From: Hibiscus mutabilis
Taxonomy: Eukaryota > Streptophyta > Magnoliopsida > Malvales > Malvaceae
Direction of reading: 5' to 3'
Length of the DNA stretch: 64,000 nucleotides
Assembly (NCBI GenBank): GCA_019671005.1
Contig: CM033714.1
Coordinates: 81,769,909 to 81,833,908 of the forward strand
This document shows, in pieces, positions 1-12,740 of the stretch. The notes below the pieces were generated by a model, which was not told the origin of the DNA, did no database searches, and saw only the letters and a program-made list of their open reading frames with translations. How positions within the stretch are numbered: the first letter of the stretch is position 1; every line of letters starts with the position of its first letter. A program made the position numbers and the translations under genes.

Positions 1-1109
1 TCCCATTTTTAGAACTATAAAATAGACAATTAGTGTCCTCCCGCATGGACTTAGATAAGGAATTTTGGACTTTTTAGAACTACAACATGATCAGATCAAT
101 GAACAACTAATGATTTAATTACCATCTAAAGGAATGAAATAATTTTAACTACTAAGCTCTAAAATTAACTATAATCAAATCTAATTCATTTAATATATTA
201 TGAATTAAGAACTCAACAAGTAGTCCTAGTGGAAAAGCGGATGATATTATCTTAGGAAATTCGGGTTTAATCGTTTTTTTGCAAGGTGTGCGTGTCTTGT
301 CAAAGAGTTAAGAATATATATATAAACATATATTACCCTATAATCACCTTTAGACTATTCAAAAATATATATATTATGAATTAAAATTAGGTTCCTATAA
401 AAATATTTTTAAAAGTTACACTGATTTACGGTAAGAAACAATTCTTTAATCACTAATTGTATAACTTTATCGACTAAAACAATCAGAATTAATCATTACA
501 AATGTTAAACGGTAGAATTAACTTAACCACTAACAAAATCTAATAGCTCACGTATAATTTACACAAAATAAATCTCGAACATGAATCTTAAAAGATCTTA
601 TCATACTTATCGAGAACTATAAGAGCATTGTTTAGGAAAATGATTTAAATTACCATCAAAATAGTGACATTAATTTGATTGAAAAATACCTAAAAATCAA
701 ATTATTAAATAGAACTTTATATTATAGTTTATATATAGATAAAACAAGCACTTCATTTTAAATATTTTACCAATTTGTTTTTCCTTTTACTAAATACAAC
801 TTTAATAAATTGAAATTTTGAATTCTTATTAATAGCCTGAGATTCTCATTCGATTATTCCTATGGAAAAGAATATTCACTTACGAGGCATCTAATGCCAT
901 TAAATTTAAATAAAATATTTAAAAAACAGTTCCCACTAAAATTACCAACTCTTGGGGCCAATGAATTGTCTTTCTCCACTTGATATAATATAGAATCAAG
1001 CACCAATATATATTGTCTACCAAAGTGGAAAAACTTTAAACAGACGGGTGGGGTTTGGTAATTAATTGGTAAATATTATCGACTTCTTTTAGAGAATAAT
1101 GAAAGGAAA
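1..1109. other. AT-rich intergenic DNA, no gene seen
   Basis: No open frame with coding character on either strand. The stretch is A/T-rich with short poly-A/T tracts. I see no TIR, LTR or RNA gene in it. Confidence 0.6.
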
Positions 1110-1362
1110 GAGAAAAAGTTTGATAGACGTTCCGTATAAATTAAAGTTTACACGTGTTTTTTAAATTTAGAGGTTAAGAGTTTAGTTTAGGGTTTAAAGT
1201 TTAGGGGTTTAGCTTGTAAGGTTTAGAATTTAAGGTTTAAGGTTAGAGTTTAAGGTTTAGGGTTTAGAATCTAGGGTATTAGGGTTAGGGTTTTAAATTT
1301 TGGATTTTATAGAAGGGTTGTGTAAAAATATTTTACACGGACTGTGTATCAAAATAAAACCC
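1110..1362 (+). mobile_element. MITE with TTTAGGG-like interior, copy 1
   Basis: The ends are inverted relatives: the left end reads AAAAAGTTTGATAGACG and the right end closes with GACTGTGTATCAAAATAAAA. A second inverted motif, roughly GTGTAAA...TTTACAC, lies just inside each end. The interior is a string of degenerate TTTAGGG / TTTAAGG units. The layout matches the 257-bp element at 62459-62715, where a perfect 9-bp target duplication supports a Mutator-type MITE. No clean duplication is visible here, so the edges are approximate. Confidence 0.65.
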
Positions 1363-1420
1363 ATAGTAAAAATAAAATTTTAAAATAAAAAAATAAAATT
1401 CTTAAGAGTTTTTTTACTAA

Positions 1421-1650
1421 AAATAATTTGATTTACAGGTTGAGTACATTAGAGTTCACACAAATTTATCTATTTTAGGGTTTAAGAATTTAGGTTAGTG
1501 TTTAAGTTTTTATGGTTTAGATTTAGGGTTTAAAATTTAAGGTTTCAGGGTTAGAGATTTACATCTTAAATTTTATTGTTTAAATATACATAGTTATATA
1601 AATTTTTACATAATTTATGTATCAAAATATAATTTTTCCCTTGAATTTGT
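1421..1650 (+). mobile_element. Degenerate MITE with TTTAGGG-like interior, copy 2
   Basis: A degraded relative of the 62459 element. TTTAGGGTTTAAG-type units fill the centre, and the right end keeps TTTACATAATTTATGTATCAA. The left end is poorly preserved. Assigned by similarity of layout only. Confidence 0.45.
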
Positions 1651-3129
1651 GATTCATATTCAATAATTATAATTAATTTTTTTATTTGTTAAAACTTGGA
1701 TATAAAAATTTGACGATTTTGAAATAATTAACCATTAAAGAATACAATCACAACTATAATACAATGTTCGAATAACTATATTTAGAATCAATCATTGTAA
1801 CTTATGACCGGATTGATAGATGAAATATATTCAAACTTAAACTAAAGTAATTCTAGATAAAACTCATACCATAGAGACTTAGACAAAAATAACCATGTAC
1901 TCGATTTACTCATAAATCTGAATCTTATTATTTTTGAATAATTTCTACTTAGGGGAAGGGAAGGAGAATTTTGCTCCTATCAGGTCTTGAACTCACAACC
2001 TAAGAAAATGGATGATGTCAACTAAGAGCTTTAACCACTTACGGTAGTGATTGCTGATCTTAATCTTATTATTAAATATTTTAAAAAAATAATTAAACAT
2101 GTATTGAACATAAAGATAAATTTGTAAATAATACTTAAATATATTTTAAATGTTAATTAATGAAATAACGGAAGCAATTAAATTTATCATGGTAATAATA
2201 GTATCATAATACAAATCTTCAAAAATAATTTTGGAAAATGGAAAGAGAAAAGATATGAATAATGTCACACTACACAATATTATAATATCTTAGGCACAAC
2301 ATTGGAAATCTACCCATCATGATAAGACATTTCCAATTGTTTCTTGGGTAATATACATAGGAGGTCACTCAATTATTAGTAAAATTACAATTGGGTCACC
2401 CAATTATTAAAAATTAGAATTAGATCATGTAAATTAAAATTTTAGTTACGATCAAGTCACTCATCAGTTACAATGCAAATGAACATATAACAGTGTTTCT
2501 ATAACCATATATGATATACATATATATTTCTTCATATTTTTTCATATGTGATACACATACATCAGATAAAGGTGAAGGACTCGACTCGAACTTGAAAATC
2601 AATCCACTAATTATTAAAAATTATAAGCTATTTAAAGTCTCATTTTATAACTAAAATGTTAAAAAAAATTCTAGTAGGATTTATGAAATTACGTTCGGAT
2701 CTAGTCGGGTCAAATTTTTTCACATCGAGTTGAGTCGAAAAATTCAATTTAGTTCGAACTGACTTGTAAAATCCATTTTTATTAAAAAAATATTTTTTTT
2801 ATTTTATATAAAATTCAATAGAATAATATTTTTATTATTAAAATATCATCTGCGTTTTATATAACACAAATTGTTATGTCTAGTCAAAATTAGGTATAAT
2901 AATCGATCAATATACGCTTTATTTAATACTCATAAGGTCTCCTATAAGTCATACAATCTGAATCAGATAACATTTTATATCTTATATTTCTTAATTTAAT
3001 CCATTCTCGCTTTTTTCTTGATTACACAGATATTATAAATTATTAAAAATATATATATCATATACATCTCATTGATATACAAAAAAATATAAAAATTCTA
3101 AATACAGTTTATTAATAAATTGGAAAAAA
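1651..3129. other. Gene-free interval with one TIR relic
   Basis: No gene is supported. Around 2344-2475 lies a stretch (GGTCACTCAATTATTAGT, then TAGTTACGATCAAGTCACTC) that resembles one arm of the foldback element at 12741-13417. It is probably a lone arm of a related element. The rest is AT-rich with no clear structure. Confidence 0.5.
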
Positions 3130-3327
3130 TATTAGATGGACCCAGCTCACCATGTCATCCGTGATCCCAGCCAATAAGGTCCATCCATGTCATTTTTTCC
3201 AAGGTGAATTATTACCTATTTCTTACATGTTGATAGAGAGCGGGTAGTTATTGAGTAGTTATTTTGAAGTGAATGAGCCTTATTGACAGGGGCCACGAAT
3301 AACGTGGTAAGCCGAGTTCATCTAATA
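3130..3327. mobile_element. 198-bp MITE with about 53-bp terminal inverted repeats
   Basis: The left end TATTAGATGGACCCAGCTCA and the reverse complement of the right end TATTAGATGAACTCGGCTTA stay alignable for about 53 bp, down to CAATAAGG. The centre is too short to code. I cannot identify a clean target duplication, so the superfamily is left open. The GC content is well above the flanks. Confidence 0.7.
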
Positions 3328-3919
3328 ATTTCTTAATAAATTGAGAGTTATATAATTATCAGAAAAATCTAAATTCGTACAAGAAAATTACGTGAGTAAA
3401 ACATGAGTAATCCTCCTCCTTTCATCGTAGACTTTGATGAAGCATGACTTACGCAATGTATGAAATTTAACATATCTAAATATATTTTAAATATGTTATA
3501 TTTATTTTATTATTTTTGTGATTTTTATATTTATATTTTATAATATGTTGGATTAAATTAGTGTTATTGTCTAATAGAGTTTCAATTCAGATAAAAAAGA
3601 TTAACATTTTTTGAAATCCATTAATTGACTTAGTGGTTATGGATGCTCGTTCACTTCATTTCTTGTGTGGGTGCAAACTCGAGCCGGCATTTGCATTGAA
3701 AATATTATTTTCACTATTTAATACAAAAATTAAAATTTTCTTACTTTAAATTATAATTAAGAAGAGTGTTTTCATACTTTTATATAATTCTTTAAATGAA
3801 ACAACTAAAAATTATTATTTAAGATACGAACACAAGACACTACAATCATATATAAAACTTTTACTACTCCACCTATAATCCTTTAACTAATATTAATAAT
3901 ACATAAATTTATATAAAAT

Positions 3920-4350
3920 TAGCGTACTTTCGATCACAAGTTGAGTAGTGTTCGACTTATGCTCGTTAAAAAATCGTTGCTCTACTAAACTCTTGGCTCG
4001 TTAAGCTCTCAATAAATTTTACCTTGGTTTTTTAAAATATATGCAAAGTCTAGTAATATTATATAGAACTTAATATAAACATAAATTAACAAATTTAACA
4101 AAAAAATATCAAAATAACATGCGAAACAATTCCAAAGTCTAAACTCCAAACTAACAATCTACAAATACACCAAACAAATATATTTAAACAAAACTAACGA
4201 GCTCTCACGAGCTTATCGAGTCGAGTTAGGCCTTGCTAGACTCAACTTGTTTAGATCTTGAGTTGAGTCCATTCAAGTCGAGCATTGATCGAGTTTAAAC
4301 CAGTAAAACTTAAACTACTCACGAGATGCTCAACTCAGTTAGCACCCTTA
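3920..4350 (-). mobile_element. 431-bp hAT-type MITE, complete
   Basis: A perfect 8-bp target duplication TATAAAAT sits at 3912-3919 and 4351-4358. The right end read on the minus strand starts TAAGGGTGCTAACTGAGTTG, and the element is full of GAGTTGAGTCGAG-type subterminal motifs. The element at 63575 onward has the same start and the same interior, including GTATTTGTAGATTGTTAGTT. The 8-bp duplication and TA(A/G)GGGTG end fit hAT elements. It codes for nothing. Confidence 0.75.
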
Positions 4351-4904
4351 TATAAAATGAACAATTCTACAGTAAATGACATGTACCGCAATGTACCACT
4401 ATTCATATGTACCGCAATGTACCATTAACTGTTTTAATTAGTTTTAAGATTATAAGGACCGAAAGTGTTATTATCCCCTTTTAGAATAAAATCTTAAAAT
4501 TTCATTTATTTATTTATTTTTTAATTAAAAATAATTAAACTTTTATTACTATAATAATTCCTACATTCACATTAATTTAAAGAAAAAGTTCACAAATAGT
4601 CACTAAACTTTAATCAATTATTCAATTTGGTAACTAAATTTCCAATTGCTTTAATGTTACCATTAAACTTTTAGTTTTGTTTCAATTTGGCTATTGACCT
4701 GTTAACAACCGTTAAAAGAGTGATGAGCCTGTTAAAATATTTTGTATAATAACACATTTATTCCTCAACGTTTACACATTCAAACAATTTAGTCCTAATT
4801 AAAAAGAAATAATAAATTTAACTCTCATTATTTTAATTTGACCCTATTTTTAGTTAGAGTTTTTATCTCTCAATTATAACTAATGTTATCTTGTCCCTCT
4901 CAAG

Positions 4905-7900
4905 TAGGGATGTCAATTGGGCGGGGTGGGTGCGAAGGATGCTCTTTTCGCACCCATCCATTCAAAAATTTTCACTCTCATCCCTGCCCCACAACCCGTT
5001 GCGAATGTAAAATTTAAGACCATCCCTGTCTCGTGACCCGCAAGGTTAAAACCATACCCACCCCACCACCCACGTGGTTCTTAGACCCACCTAATCCCTT
5101 TTATACGCATCCCATGATCCACTTCATATAATATATTTATAAGTATTAATTAAATAAATTTATACCAAATTTGTTATGAAAAAAAATAAGAAATATATGT
5201 CATTTAGACTCCCACCACATGTGACATTATTTCAACTATAACAATTTAACAAATAATCATAATAAGTTTTTGAAACCTTTAATTGGTAAATTAAAATATA
5301 AATTTAATACGAATTTAAAAATTTTAAAAAACAAAGTACTTACAAATTTCTAAATAAAAATAATGTCTCAAATACATCATAAATGTCTTTAAATGCAAAA
5401 CTTTTAAATATCAATTAATACATGTCACTCGTGTAACTTGGTTTCTTCGATATCACATTCATCTTCTAATTCTTCTATCAATTGTGAGCATGATATCTTT
5501 TGAACGTCACATGAACCTGCATGTGTAAACTTTATTATGAGTAACTTGCACTTCTATTTAACAAATAAGTTTAATGTAAAACTATATTATTACTTTATAA
5601 ATAAATTTAAAATAAAAAACAATAAGTTACCTTTAATATCAGCCCAAATCTAATTTTGAGTACACATTAAAGCCTCAATAGTTTTCGGTAGAAGCCGACT
5701 GCGATAAGGATCAAGTACTCGGCCACAAGTGTTAAAAGCAGATTTCAAAGGGACTGTAGAAACATGAATGCTTAAAATGTCCCTAGCTATTTGTTGAAGA
5801 ATGGGGTATATGCTTCCATTTGTCTTCCACCAGGTGAGGATATCAAAATCATCACAAAGTGGTACATTAGAAGCTTCCAAATATTTCTCCAAATTTAATT
5901 TTTCATAACTGTGACTTTTATCCTGCTCCATAAATTGTGCAAACTCTTGCATATACGCATCTCCTCCATTGTGACCAGTATCACTAGGCGTCTTAGAACT
6001 AGTAGTTTGGATCCCACTACTTTTAGACTCGTATTCATCCACCAACTGACAAAGAAAAGTACTGATTCTACTAACCTCTCTCTTAGCTTCATCATGATCA
6101 AATATATTTTTGAAATAAAAGTGAACAAGGGCCATTTTGTATCTTGAATCAAGTATTATTGCTACACCCATTAGACCATTAACACCATTCCAGTACTTGT
6201 TGTATTTGTCTAGCATTACGTGTGCCATTTTTTCTTATATAATTATAAGGAGACGAAAGCCAACTAGATACAGCAAGTCTAAGAGTACAAATTTTGGGAA
6301 AGTAAACATTGGCTGTGGGAAATCTTGAAGCTGAGAAATCAAGGGTGGTAGTACAAATACTTCCAAATTTTCACATGTTTTCTCTTCCTTTTCCCAATCT
6401 TCACTAACTGGTGGATTCTTATAAAGATTATCTCGGCCACTAAAAAAACAAACACTGGCCTATACTTTATAGCAATTGCAAACATTTCAAAAGTAGAATC
6501 CCACCGAGTCTTGCAATCAAGTGATAATTTTTTTTTTGTATCCAGGAATTAATTGTTTAACTACTTGCTCAAATTTTTAGATTCTTTTATTAGAAGCAGT
6601 CCAAAACACAACACTATCCATGATTCTTTGGACACCATCAGCTAGAACAACACTTAATCCATCTTGAACAATTAGATTTAATATATGAGCACAACAACAC
6701 ATATGAAAAAACTGACCATGCAAAAGAAGGGAACCGTAAGGAAACTCTTCACGCAAAATAACCATAATTGCATCATTAGTTGTACAATTATCCACAATAA
6801 TGGCAGACAATCTAAAATCAAGTTTCTAAAATTGAATGCACTCTTTCAAAGTGTCAGCAAGTACCTCAGCGGTATGAGGGGCTAAGACATAACAAAACCT
6901 GTCATATACAATAAAGAAAAGGTTACTAATCAATTACAAAAGATATATCCCCAAAAGAATGTAATACCTTATGATTCGGCTTTGTAGTCTTCAAACATTA
7001 TTAATAAAATGTGCAGTGACAGCCATATAACCTTATCTTTGGTTGTTGACAGTTCACATGTCCGTAGTTAAGGCAATTCGACTCTTTGCTTTTCCCAATA
7101 AAGCACTAATATTCTTTTTTTTCTTCAGAAACATATATTTGCATGATGTCTTTCTTAGTTGTATTACGGCTCGATACTTTGAACTACGTTGAAGTGTTTT
7201 AGAATACTTTCTAAAACCACAATGCTCAACCATGCTAATGGGGTACTCATGCAAAATAATCATCTCTGCCAAGTCTCTTCTCCCATCCTCTTGGTGGAAC
7301 TCATATGGTGTCAAGGTCAATGTGTCATTTTTGTCGGTAGGATTAACCTTTACGCCAAACAACTTAGTTTGTCATATACCTTGACATACTCTTTTTGGAC
7401 AAATTTTTATATGTTCTTATGCTAGCAAGAATCTTGGAACAATGATTGCACTCGGCTTTTATGGCATCACCAACTCTCTTTCTTGTGAAATTGGTCCAAA
7501 TTGATGATGTATGTCTACTAGTTAAAGGTAGAATAAAAGGATCTTTTGAAGCATTATTTAGATGACTTATTTCATCATCCAATAAAATCATAGTGCAATT
7601 CGTCAAAGTTGATGCTTTTGAGGGAGTGGGAGCATTATCATCTACACCGGCCATTTACCTGAAATATTTGTGAAGCCATAATAGTTTGTACAACTCAAAA
7701 GTTTGGACTAAAAAATATTAAAATCTATTTTAAATGATTGAAAAACAACACAATTAACATATCAAATGATATTTCAATTGTCGTAAAAAAATAAACTAAA
7801 GAGAAAATCAAAAGGCTTTAAAAAATAAGAACAAACACCTACAAAATCTAAATAACATGCAATATTAAAATTTTAAAATTAAAAGAAGTAGAAAAATATC

Positions 7901-8510
7901 ATACAGTAAAATCTGAGGATAAAAAGACAAATCTTGCTTCACTTGAATTGTAAATTTTTTGATTTGATTGCTTCTCAATGGACGACAATTATATATATAT
8001 AACTTTTTATAAAATTTTAAGATAAGTTAATACGAATTACCTTAAATTTGATTTTAATCCAAACTGATATTTTTAACAATATTTATATATTTGATTGATC
8101 AATTCAAACTCAATTATATATATGTATGTATATAATAAAAAAAACCTTCTATAAGTATCCTAAGACAACTCAATATAAATCGTCTTAAATTTGACTTAGA
8201 TCCAAACTGATATTTTTAAAATATTTATATATTTGATATAATTAATTTCAAACTAATTATATATATTTTTTAAAAAATTAATAATATTTATAATAACATG
8301 TTATAAAATCTATTAGGGTGGGTGGAGATGGGCGAGGCAGGTGGGATGAGGAGGGTATAAAGTCATATTCACGACTGCCCCGCCACCCACGGCGAATCTA
8401 GATTTTATCTCCATCCCCGCTCCGCGACCCGCAAAATCTGTAACCATCTATTCTCAATTAAATGCGAAGTGGGGCGAATGCATACAAAACCCGCCCCACT
8501 GATATCTCTA
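4905..8510 (-). mobile_element. hAT transposon, nested in the MULE TIR
   Basis: A perfect 8-bp target duplication CTCTCAAG lies at 4897-4904 and 8511-8518. The imperfect TIRs are TAGGGATGTCAATTGGGCGG on the left and TAGAGATATCAGTGGGGCGG on the right when reversed. G-rich subterminal blocks (GGGTGGGTGG, GGCGAGG) lie near both ends. The element is 3606 bp and holds a decayed transposase on the minus strand. Ends, duplication size and transposase fragments all agree on hAT. Confidence 0.93.
5650..7654 (-). pseudogene. Decayed hAT transposase (BED finger, RNase H fold, dimerisation domain)
   Basis: The product would bind the element ends and cut and paste it; here it is broken. Reading right to left, 7364-7654 encodes a BED-type zinc-finger region (VWxxF-like SIWTNFTRKRVGD, then AECNHCSKIL). 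7054-7362 and 6577-6810 carry pieces of the central RNase H-like domain, with MCCCAHILNLIVQDGL as the typical CxxHxLNL block. 5650-6228 carries the C-terminal part, including DILTWWKTNGSIYPIL and the dimerisation motif PYRSRLLPKTIEALMC. These pieces sit in different frames and are separated by stops, so no full-length enzyme can be made. Related to plant RICESLEEPER/Ac-like transposases. The position inside a TIR- and TSD-bounded element confirms the assignment. Confidence 0.9.
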
Positions 8511-8689
8511 CTCTCAAGTCCCAACTATACTCAATTCATTAGTTATAAGGTTTATGATTTATAGAATCAGGAGTAATGTATATTTTTTAAAGTTTAAAAT
8601 TTAAGATTTAAAATATAAGATTAAAGCTTAAAATTTAAATTTCTAATATTCGAGCATAAAAAGAAGCATAAAAAAAAAAGATATAAAAT

Positions 8690-8925
8690 TTTTGTCGTGC
8701 AGAAAGTTTTCTAATAACTCTAGACGTCAGTGAAACCTAAACGATATCTACTGCACGGTCCCTTTTCCATCAACCAGCTTCGTTCAACATACCTAAAACT
8801 CCGACTGTCTTTTCCCACTACTTCCCTCGTCTCTCCATTAATGCCCTTGCTCACTATCACCACTCTCCAACAGTAAACTTGAACTCCATTGGTCGTTCGT
8901 ACAATCAAACACTTAAGCAGTTAAA
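8690..8925 (-). other. Unexplained higher-GC segment inside the MULE, possible captured fragment
   Basis: This interior stretch is clearly richer in G+C than the rest of the element and is not part of either TIR. The minus strand is open for 62 codons (8720-8908), giving a basic peptide with WRVVIVSKGINGETREVVG. I do not recognise it. Non-autonomous MULEs often carry pieces of host genes (Pack-MULEs), and this is the natural candidate, but no parent gene can be named from sequence alone. Confidence 0.4.
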
Positions 8926-9776
8926 AGGATAGATTGGGATGCGCGGGATTGAGAGAGACAAGATAATATTAGTTATAATTGATGGATTAAAGTAAAATAT
9001 TAAGTTATTTCTAATTAAAATAGGGTCAAATTGAAATAATGATGGTCAAATTTATTATTTTTTTCGAATTAGGATTAAATTGTTTGAATGTGTAAACATG
9101 GAGGAATAAATGTTTTATTATACAAAATATTTTAATAACCACATTATTCTGTTAACGGTTGTTAACGAATCAATGGTCAAATTGAAACAAAACTAAAAGT
9201 TTAATAATAACATTGAAGCAATTGGAAGTTTGGTTATCAAATTGAATAATTGATCAAAGTTTAGTGATCATTTGTGAACTTTACCCTTATAGTAATGTGA
9301 GTATAAGAATTATTATAGTAATAAAAGTTTAATTATTTTTTGAATTAAAGAAATAAAAGAAAATCTGAAAAAATAATTTTTATTATTTTGTAAGATTTTA
9401 TTCTAAAAGATGATAATAATACTATATGTTCTTAGATTTTAAAACTAATTAAAATAATTAATAGTACATCACGGTACATATAAATAATGTTACATTACAT
9501 TACATATCATTTACCGTAGAATTAATCATATAAAATATTGTTATTCGCTCGTCGCAATAAAATATAAATTATTAAATATGTTATTTTATGTAATATTTCG
9601 GATCAAATTCTAGACGACAATGTTCTAGGTATATTGACTTGTAGATAAGTATCAAGCAGGTCAAACACCACTAACATCTTCTTGCAATAGTTATAGTTTA
9701 GTTTTTGACTACTATTTCTATTTCAAAGTCAAAACATATTAAAAATCAGCAGAATTTTTTAGACATAAAAAAATAA

Positions 9777-10038
9777 GAGTAAAACTTTGATATACAGATT
9801 GTGTAAAATTAATTTTACACAAGCTTGTGTATTTACACTATAAAAATTTAAATCGTAAATTTTTATCCTTAACCCTAAAAAATTAAACCCTAAACCTTAA
9901 ATCCTATACACTAAATTCTAAACACTAACTTTAAATTCTAAACTATACAACTTAAACCCTAAACTAAAACTCTAACCCTTAAAACTAAAAAATATGTGTA
10001 AATTAAAATTTACACGACCTGTATATCAAACTTTTTGA
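9777..10038 (-). mobile_element. MITE with TTTAGGG-like interior, copy 3
   Basis: The left end is GTAAAACTTTGATATACAG and the right end CTGTATATCAAACTTTTT, which are inverted relatives. Inner inverted motifs are TTTTACAC and GTGTAAAT. The interior is a run of CCCTAAA-type units, so the element lies in the opposite orientation to the 62459 copy. The target duplication is not clear. Confidence 0.7.
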
Positions 10039-12740
10039 AAGGCGGATGAATTTCAGCCTTTTTGAAGACAAAGTGCTTTCATTTAGACATATAAATATTA
10101 AAAATATAGGTTTTTATTTTATTTTATCAACAAAAATGGCATCCATCTCATACTTTCATAAGCTCATGCCGTGCTCAAATTTGCCTTTACCGGCCTTTTT
10201 TTAATCGAAAGGTGGTTCAAGCCGTGAAACTACATAACGAATTTGTTTACAATAAGGAGGACTTGATATGTCACACACGACTAAAAATTAAATAAAATTT
10301 AAAACATTATAAAAGAGCGAGAGTTGAAATTATGTCAAACGTGACATTTCATCCGCAATTATATTACACTCTCATGAAATTCAGAGGAATTTAGTATGCC
10401 CTGATCGATTGCGCAGCGAGGCAATTGCACGAACTAGTTGGGAAGTATCCCTGTCTGCAGCCTTGTCGAGGATTAATCTTACTGTTTGGGGGAATTCGAA
10501 ACCATGGGACCGAGCTAATTGGAGACCAATGTAGATACTCACTCCTTGCCTTTACCGGTCTTTGATTAGGACTGAATTTGGTTTGACCTTATTTTTATTA
10601 TTTAAATATAAAATATTTAAAAGATTTATATATTTTTATAATTAATATAAATGAAATATTCTTTTGTTGTACAAAAGATTGGAATTCCAAACAATTTTAT
10701 ATAAATATTTTTACCATTACACTTATATAATTAAATTAATAATAAATAAATTATCTTATTAAATTCAATATATTAAAATATTATAAGAGTATTTATCTTG
10801 TCAAGTATAAGCAAGATTAAAAACTTTCTTATATTATGTAATTAAAATGAATAATTAATAATTAATATAAAATAAGTAGAATTATAAATAAAATCAATAT
10901 ATTAATATAACTGCGAATACCAAGCAGTTAGCCATGATCACTAGCATGATATTTTTATGTAGGGTGAGACTAAAACTTAGATCGTTATATCTAAACCTTT
11001 AACCAATACTATGACCATGTTTCATAAATAGTAGTTTCAACCAAAATTAGAGGTTTTAGCTAATATTAGAAGTTTAATCGGTTAAATTCGTTAATTTAAA
11101 TGTTTGGTGAATAGCAGATTGGGGTGAAATCTCTAATTTTAAAAAAGTTACTAATATGAGCTTTTTGAAATTAACGGTTTGACATAATAATTACAAATAC
11201 CTTTTTACCCTTAACAGTTATAAAAAATATTTAAATAACCTAAATTTAACATTTCCTATTTTAATTTTTAACCCTCACGTATTTATATTTTGACATTAGT
11301 AAAGTAATACTTTTTGTTTTTTTTTCTTTTATTCTTACACATTTATATTTTTATTTAAATTTATAAATTAATTAAAATATATTAAAATAATTATATAAAT
11401 AATAAATTAATATATAGATCCTTCAAATATGCTTAGTCTTGTTATATTAAAAAAATCATAATCTAATTAATATTAATAGATACAAAATATTTTTTTGAAC
11501 AGTAATAGATACAAAATATTGATAACTAATAAACTATTCAAACAAGCATCGAATATAATCATGTCCTTATATATCATTTGCTTGTTTAAATAATCAAACA
11601 GCTATCAGTTAATTTTACCAAACACTTTTATACAATATGTTAATACAACCCGTTAGTCAAATCAACCAATGCAATCAGCTACCAGCTATTATAATCCACT
11701 ATCAACTATCCGTTAATTACCAAACAAAGCCTATATATGACAACATGATGGAATGGGGCGAGTTTTTACCGGATCTAACCATGATATAGGGGAAAATATA
11801 TATTATAGGTTTTGCTCATCATGTCACCCATTGTCCTAATCAATAAAAACTACAGCTTTTAGGGGATCTTGGTATATCAAGTTAAGGGAGCCAATTTAAA
11901 ATTTTCAAAAAATTTGATACTTAATGATAAACTTTTAAAAATTTAATAGGAGACTTAATTAAAAATATTTGAAAAATAAAAACGTGACGAGAATTTTAAA
12001 ATTTTTAAAAAGGCCAAATTAAAATTTTTCAAAAATTTGAGAGGTAAAATGTAAAATCTTCAAAATTAGGCTCCTCTAGCCATCACCACCATCCGCTCCT
12101 GACAACTTCACTATTCTTTCTACATTCTTTTTTTCGACCAATAAATCTTTATTAATATTTTATATCTTTCAAAAAATAATTTTTAAATTATTATATAAGT
12201 GAATTGATAACATGAAAAAAATAAATTGAATAGTTTTCAATAGTTAAAATTATGACTGATGTGATACGTCGGGTTTATGATATATATATATTTTTCTTTT
12301 TGCTAAGCATTTATTTCATTAAAAATAATAAAACCCATGTATAAGTGAATTACAAAGCTCCAGCCAACTGAAGTCAAACACAATTAATAAATATTCAAAA
12401 ATTAATTAGACACAAATAAATACCAGACTCGTAATATAATTACTCCTTATATAAGCACAACTTGATTATGGTTCAAATATAATTTTATGTCTTGACTTTG
12501 ATTTAATATTGTGAAAGCATCATTCCATCTTGATTTTAGCATAATTTAATTTGTCTTGAACTAAACTCCAAATTTTTTGACAAGAAACCCATTTCTCTAC
12601 GCCCTGGTTTTGAAAATTAATATATATATTCTATCAAAATCCAACCTAAAAATTTGAAGGAAAAAAAACCCTGACCTTTCTCGTAACCTAATTGAAAAAA
12701 AAATTAAACTACACCATTAGTCACCAAACAATTAATGTTT
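10039..12740. other. Gene-free intergenic DNA
   Basis: No coding gene is supported. Around 10330-10560 is a less AT-rich patch (GCGCAGCGAGGCAATTGCAC, GGGGGAATTCGAAACC) with frames broken by stops. It may be an old retroelement relic, but I cannot assign it. The rest is A/T-rich with simple poly-A/T tracts. Confidence 0.5.

Larger units (their letters stand above)
4359..9527. mobile_element. Mutator-like (MULE) element with long TIRs
   Basis: A perfect 9-bp target duplication ATATAAAAT flanks it at 4350-4358 and 9528-9536. The left end GAACAATTCTACAGTAAATG and the reverse complement of the right end GATTAATTCTACGGTAAATG continue as inverted repeats for roughly 540 bp (about 4359-4900 against about 8955-9527). 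Without the nested hAT the element is about 1.55 kb. No MULE transposase is present, so it is non-autonomous. The unique interior (about 8519-8954) includes a less AT-rich segment that may be captured host sequence. Confidence 0.85.

Noticed and set aside
1160..1310. Interstitial telomere or chromosome end
   Set aside because: The TTTAGGG units are degenerate, short, occur in both orientations, and are bounded by inverted repeats and in one copy a 9-bp duplication, so they are MITE interiors.
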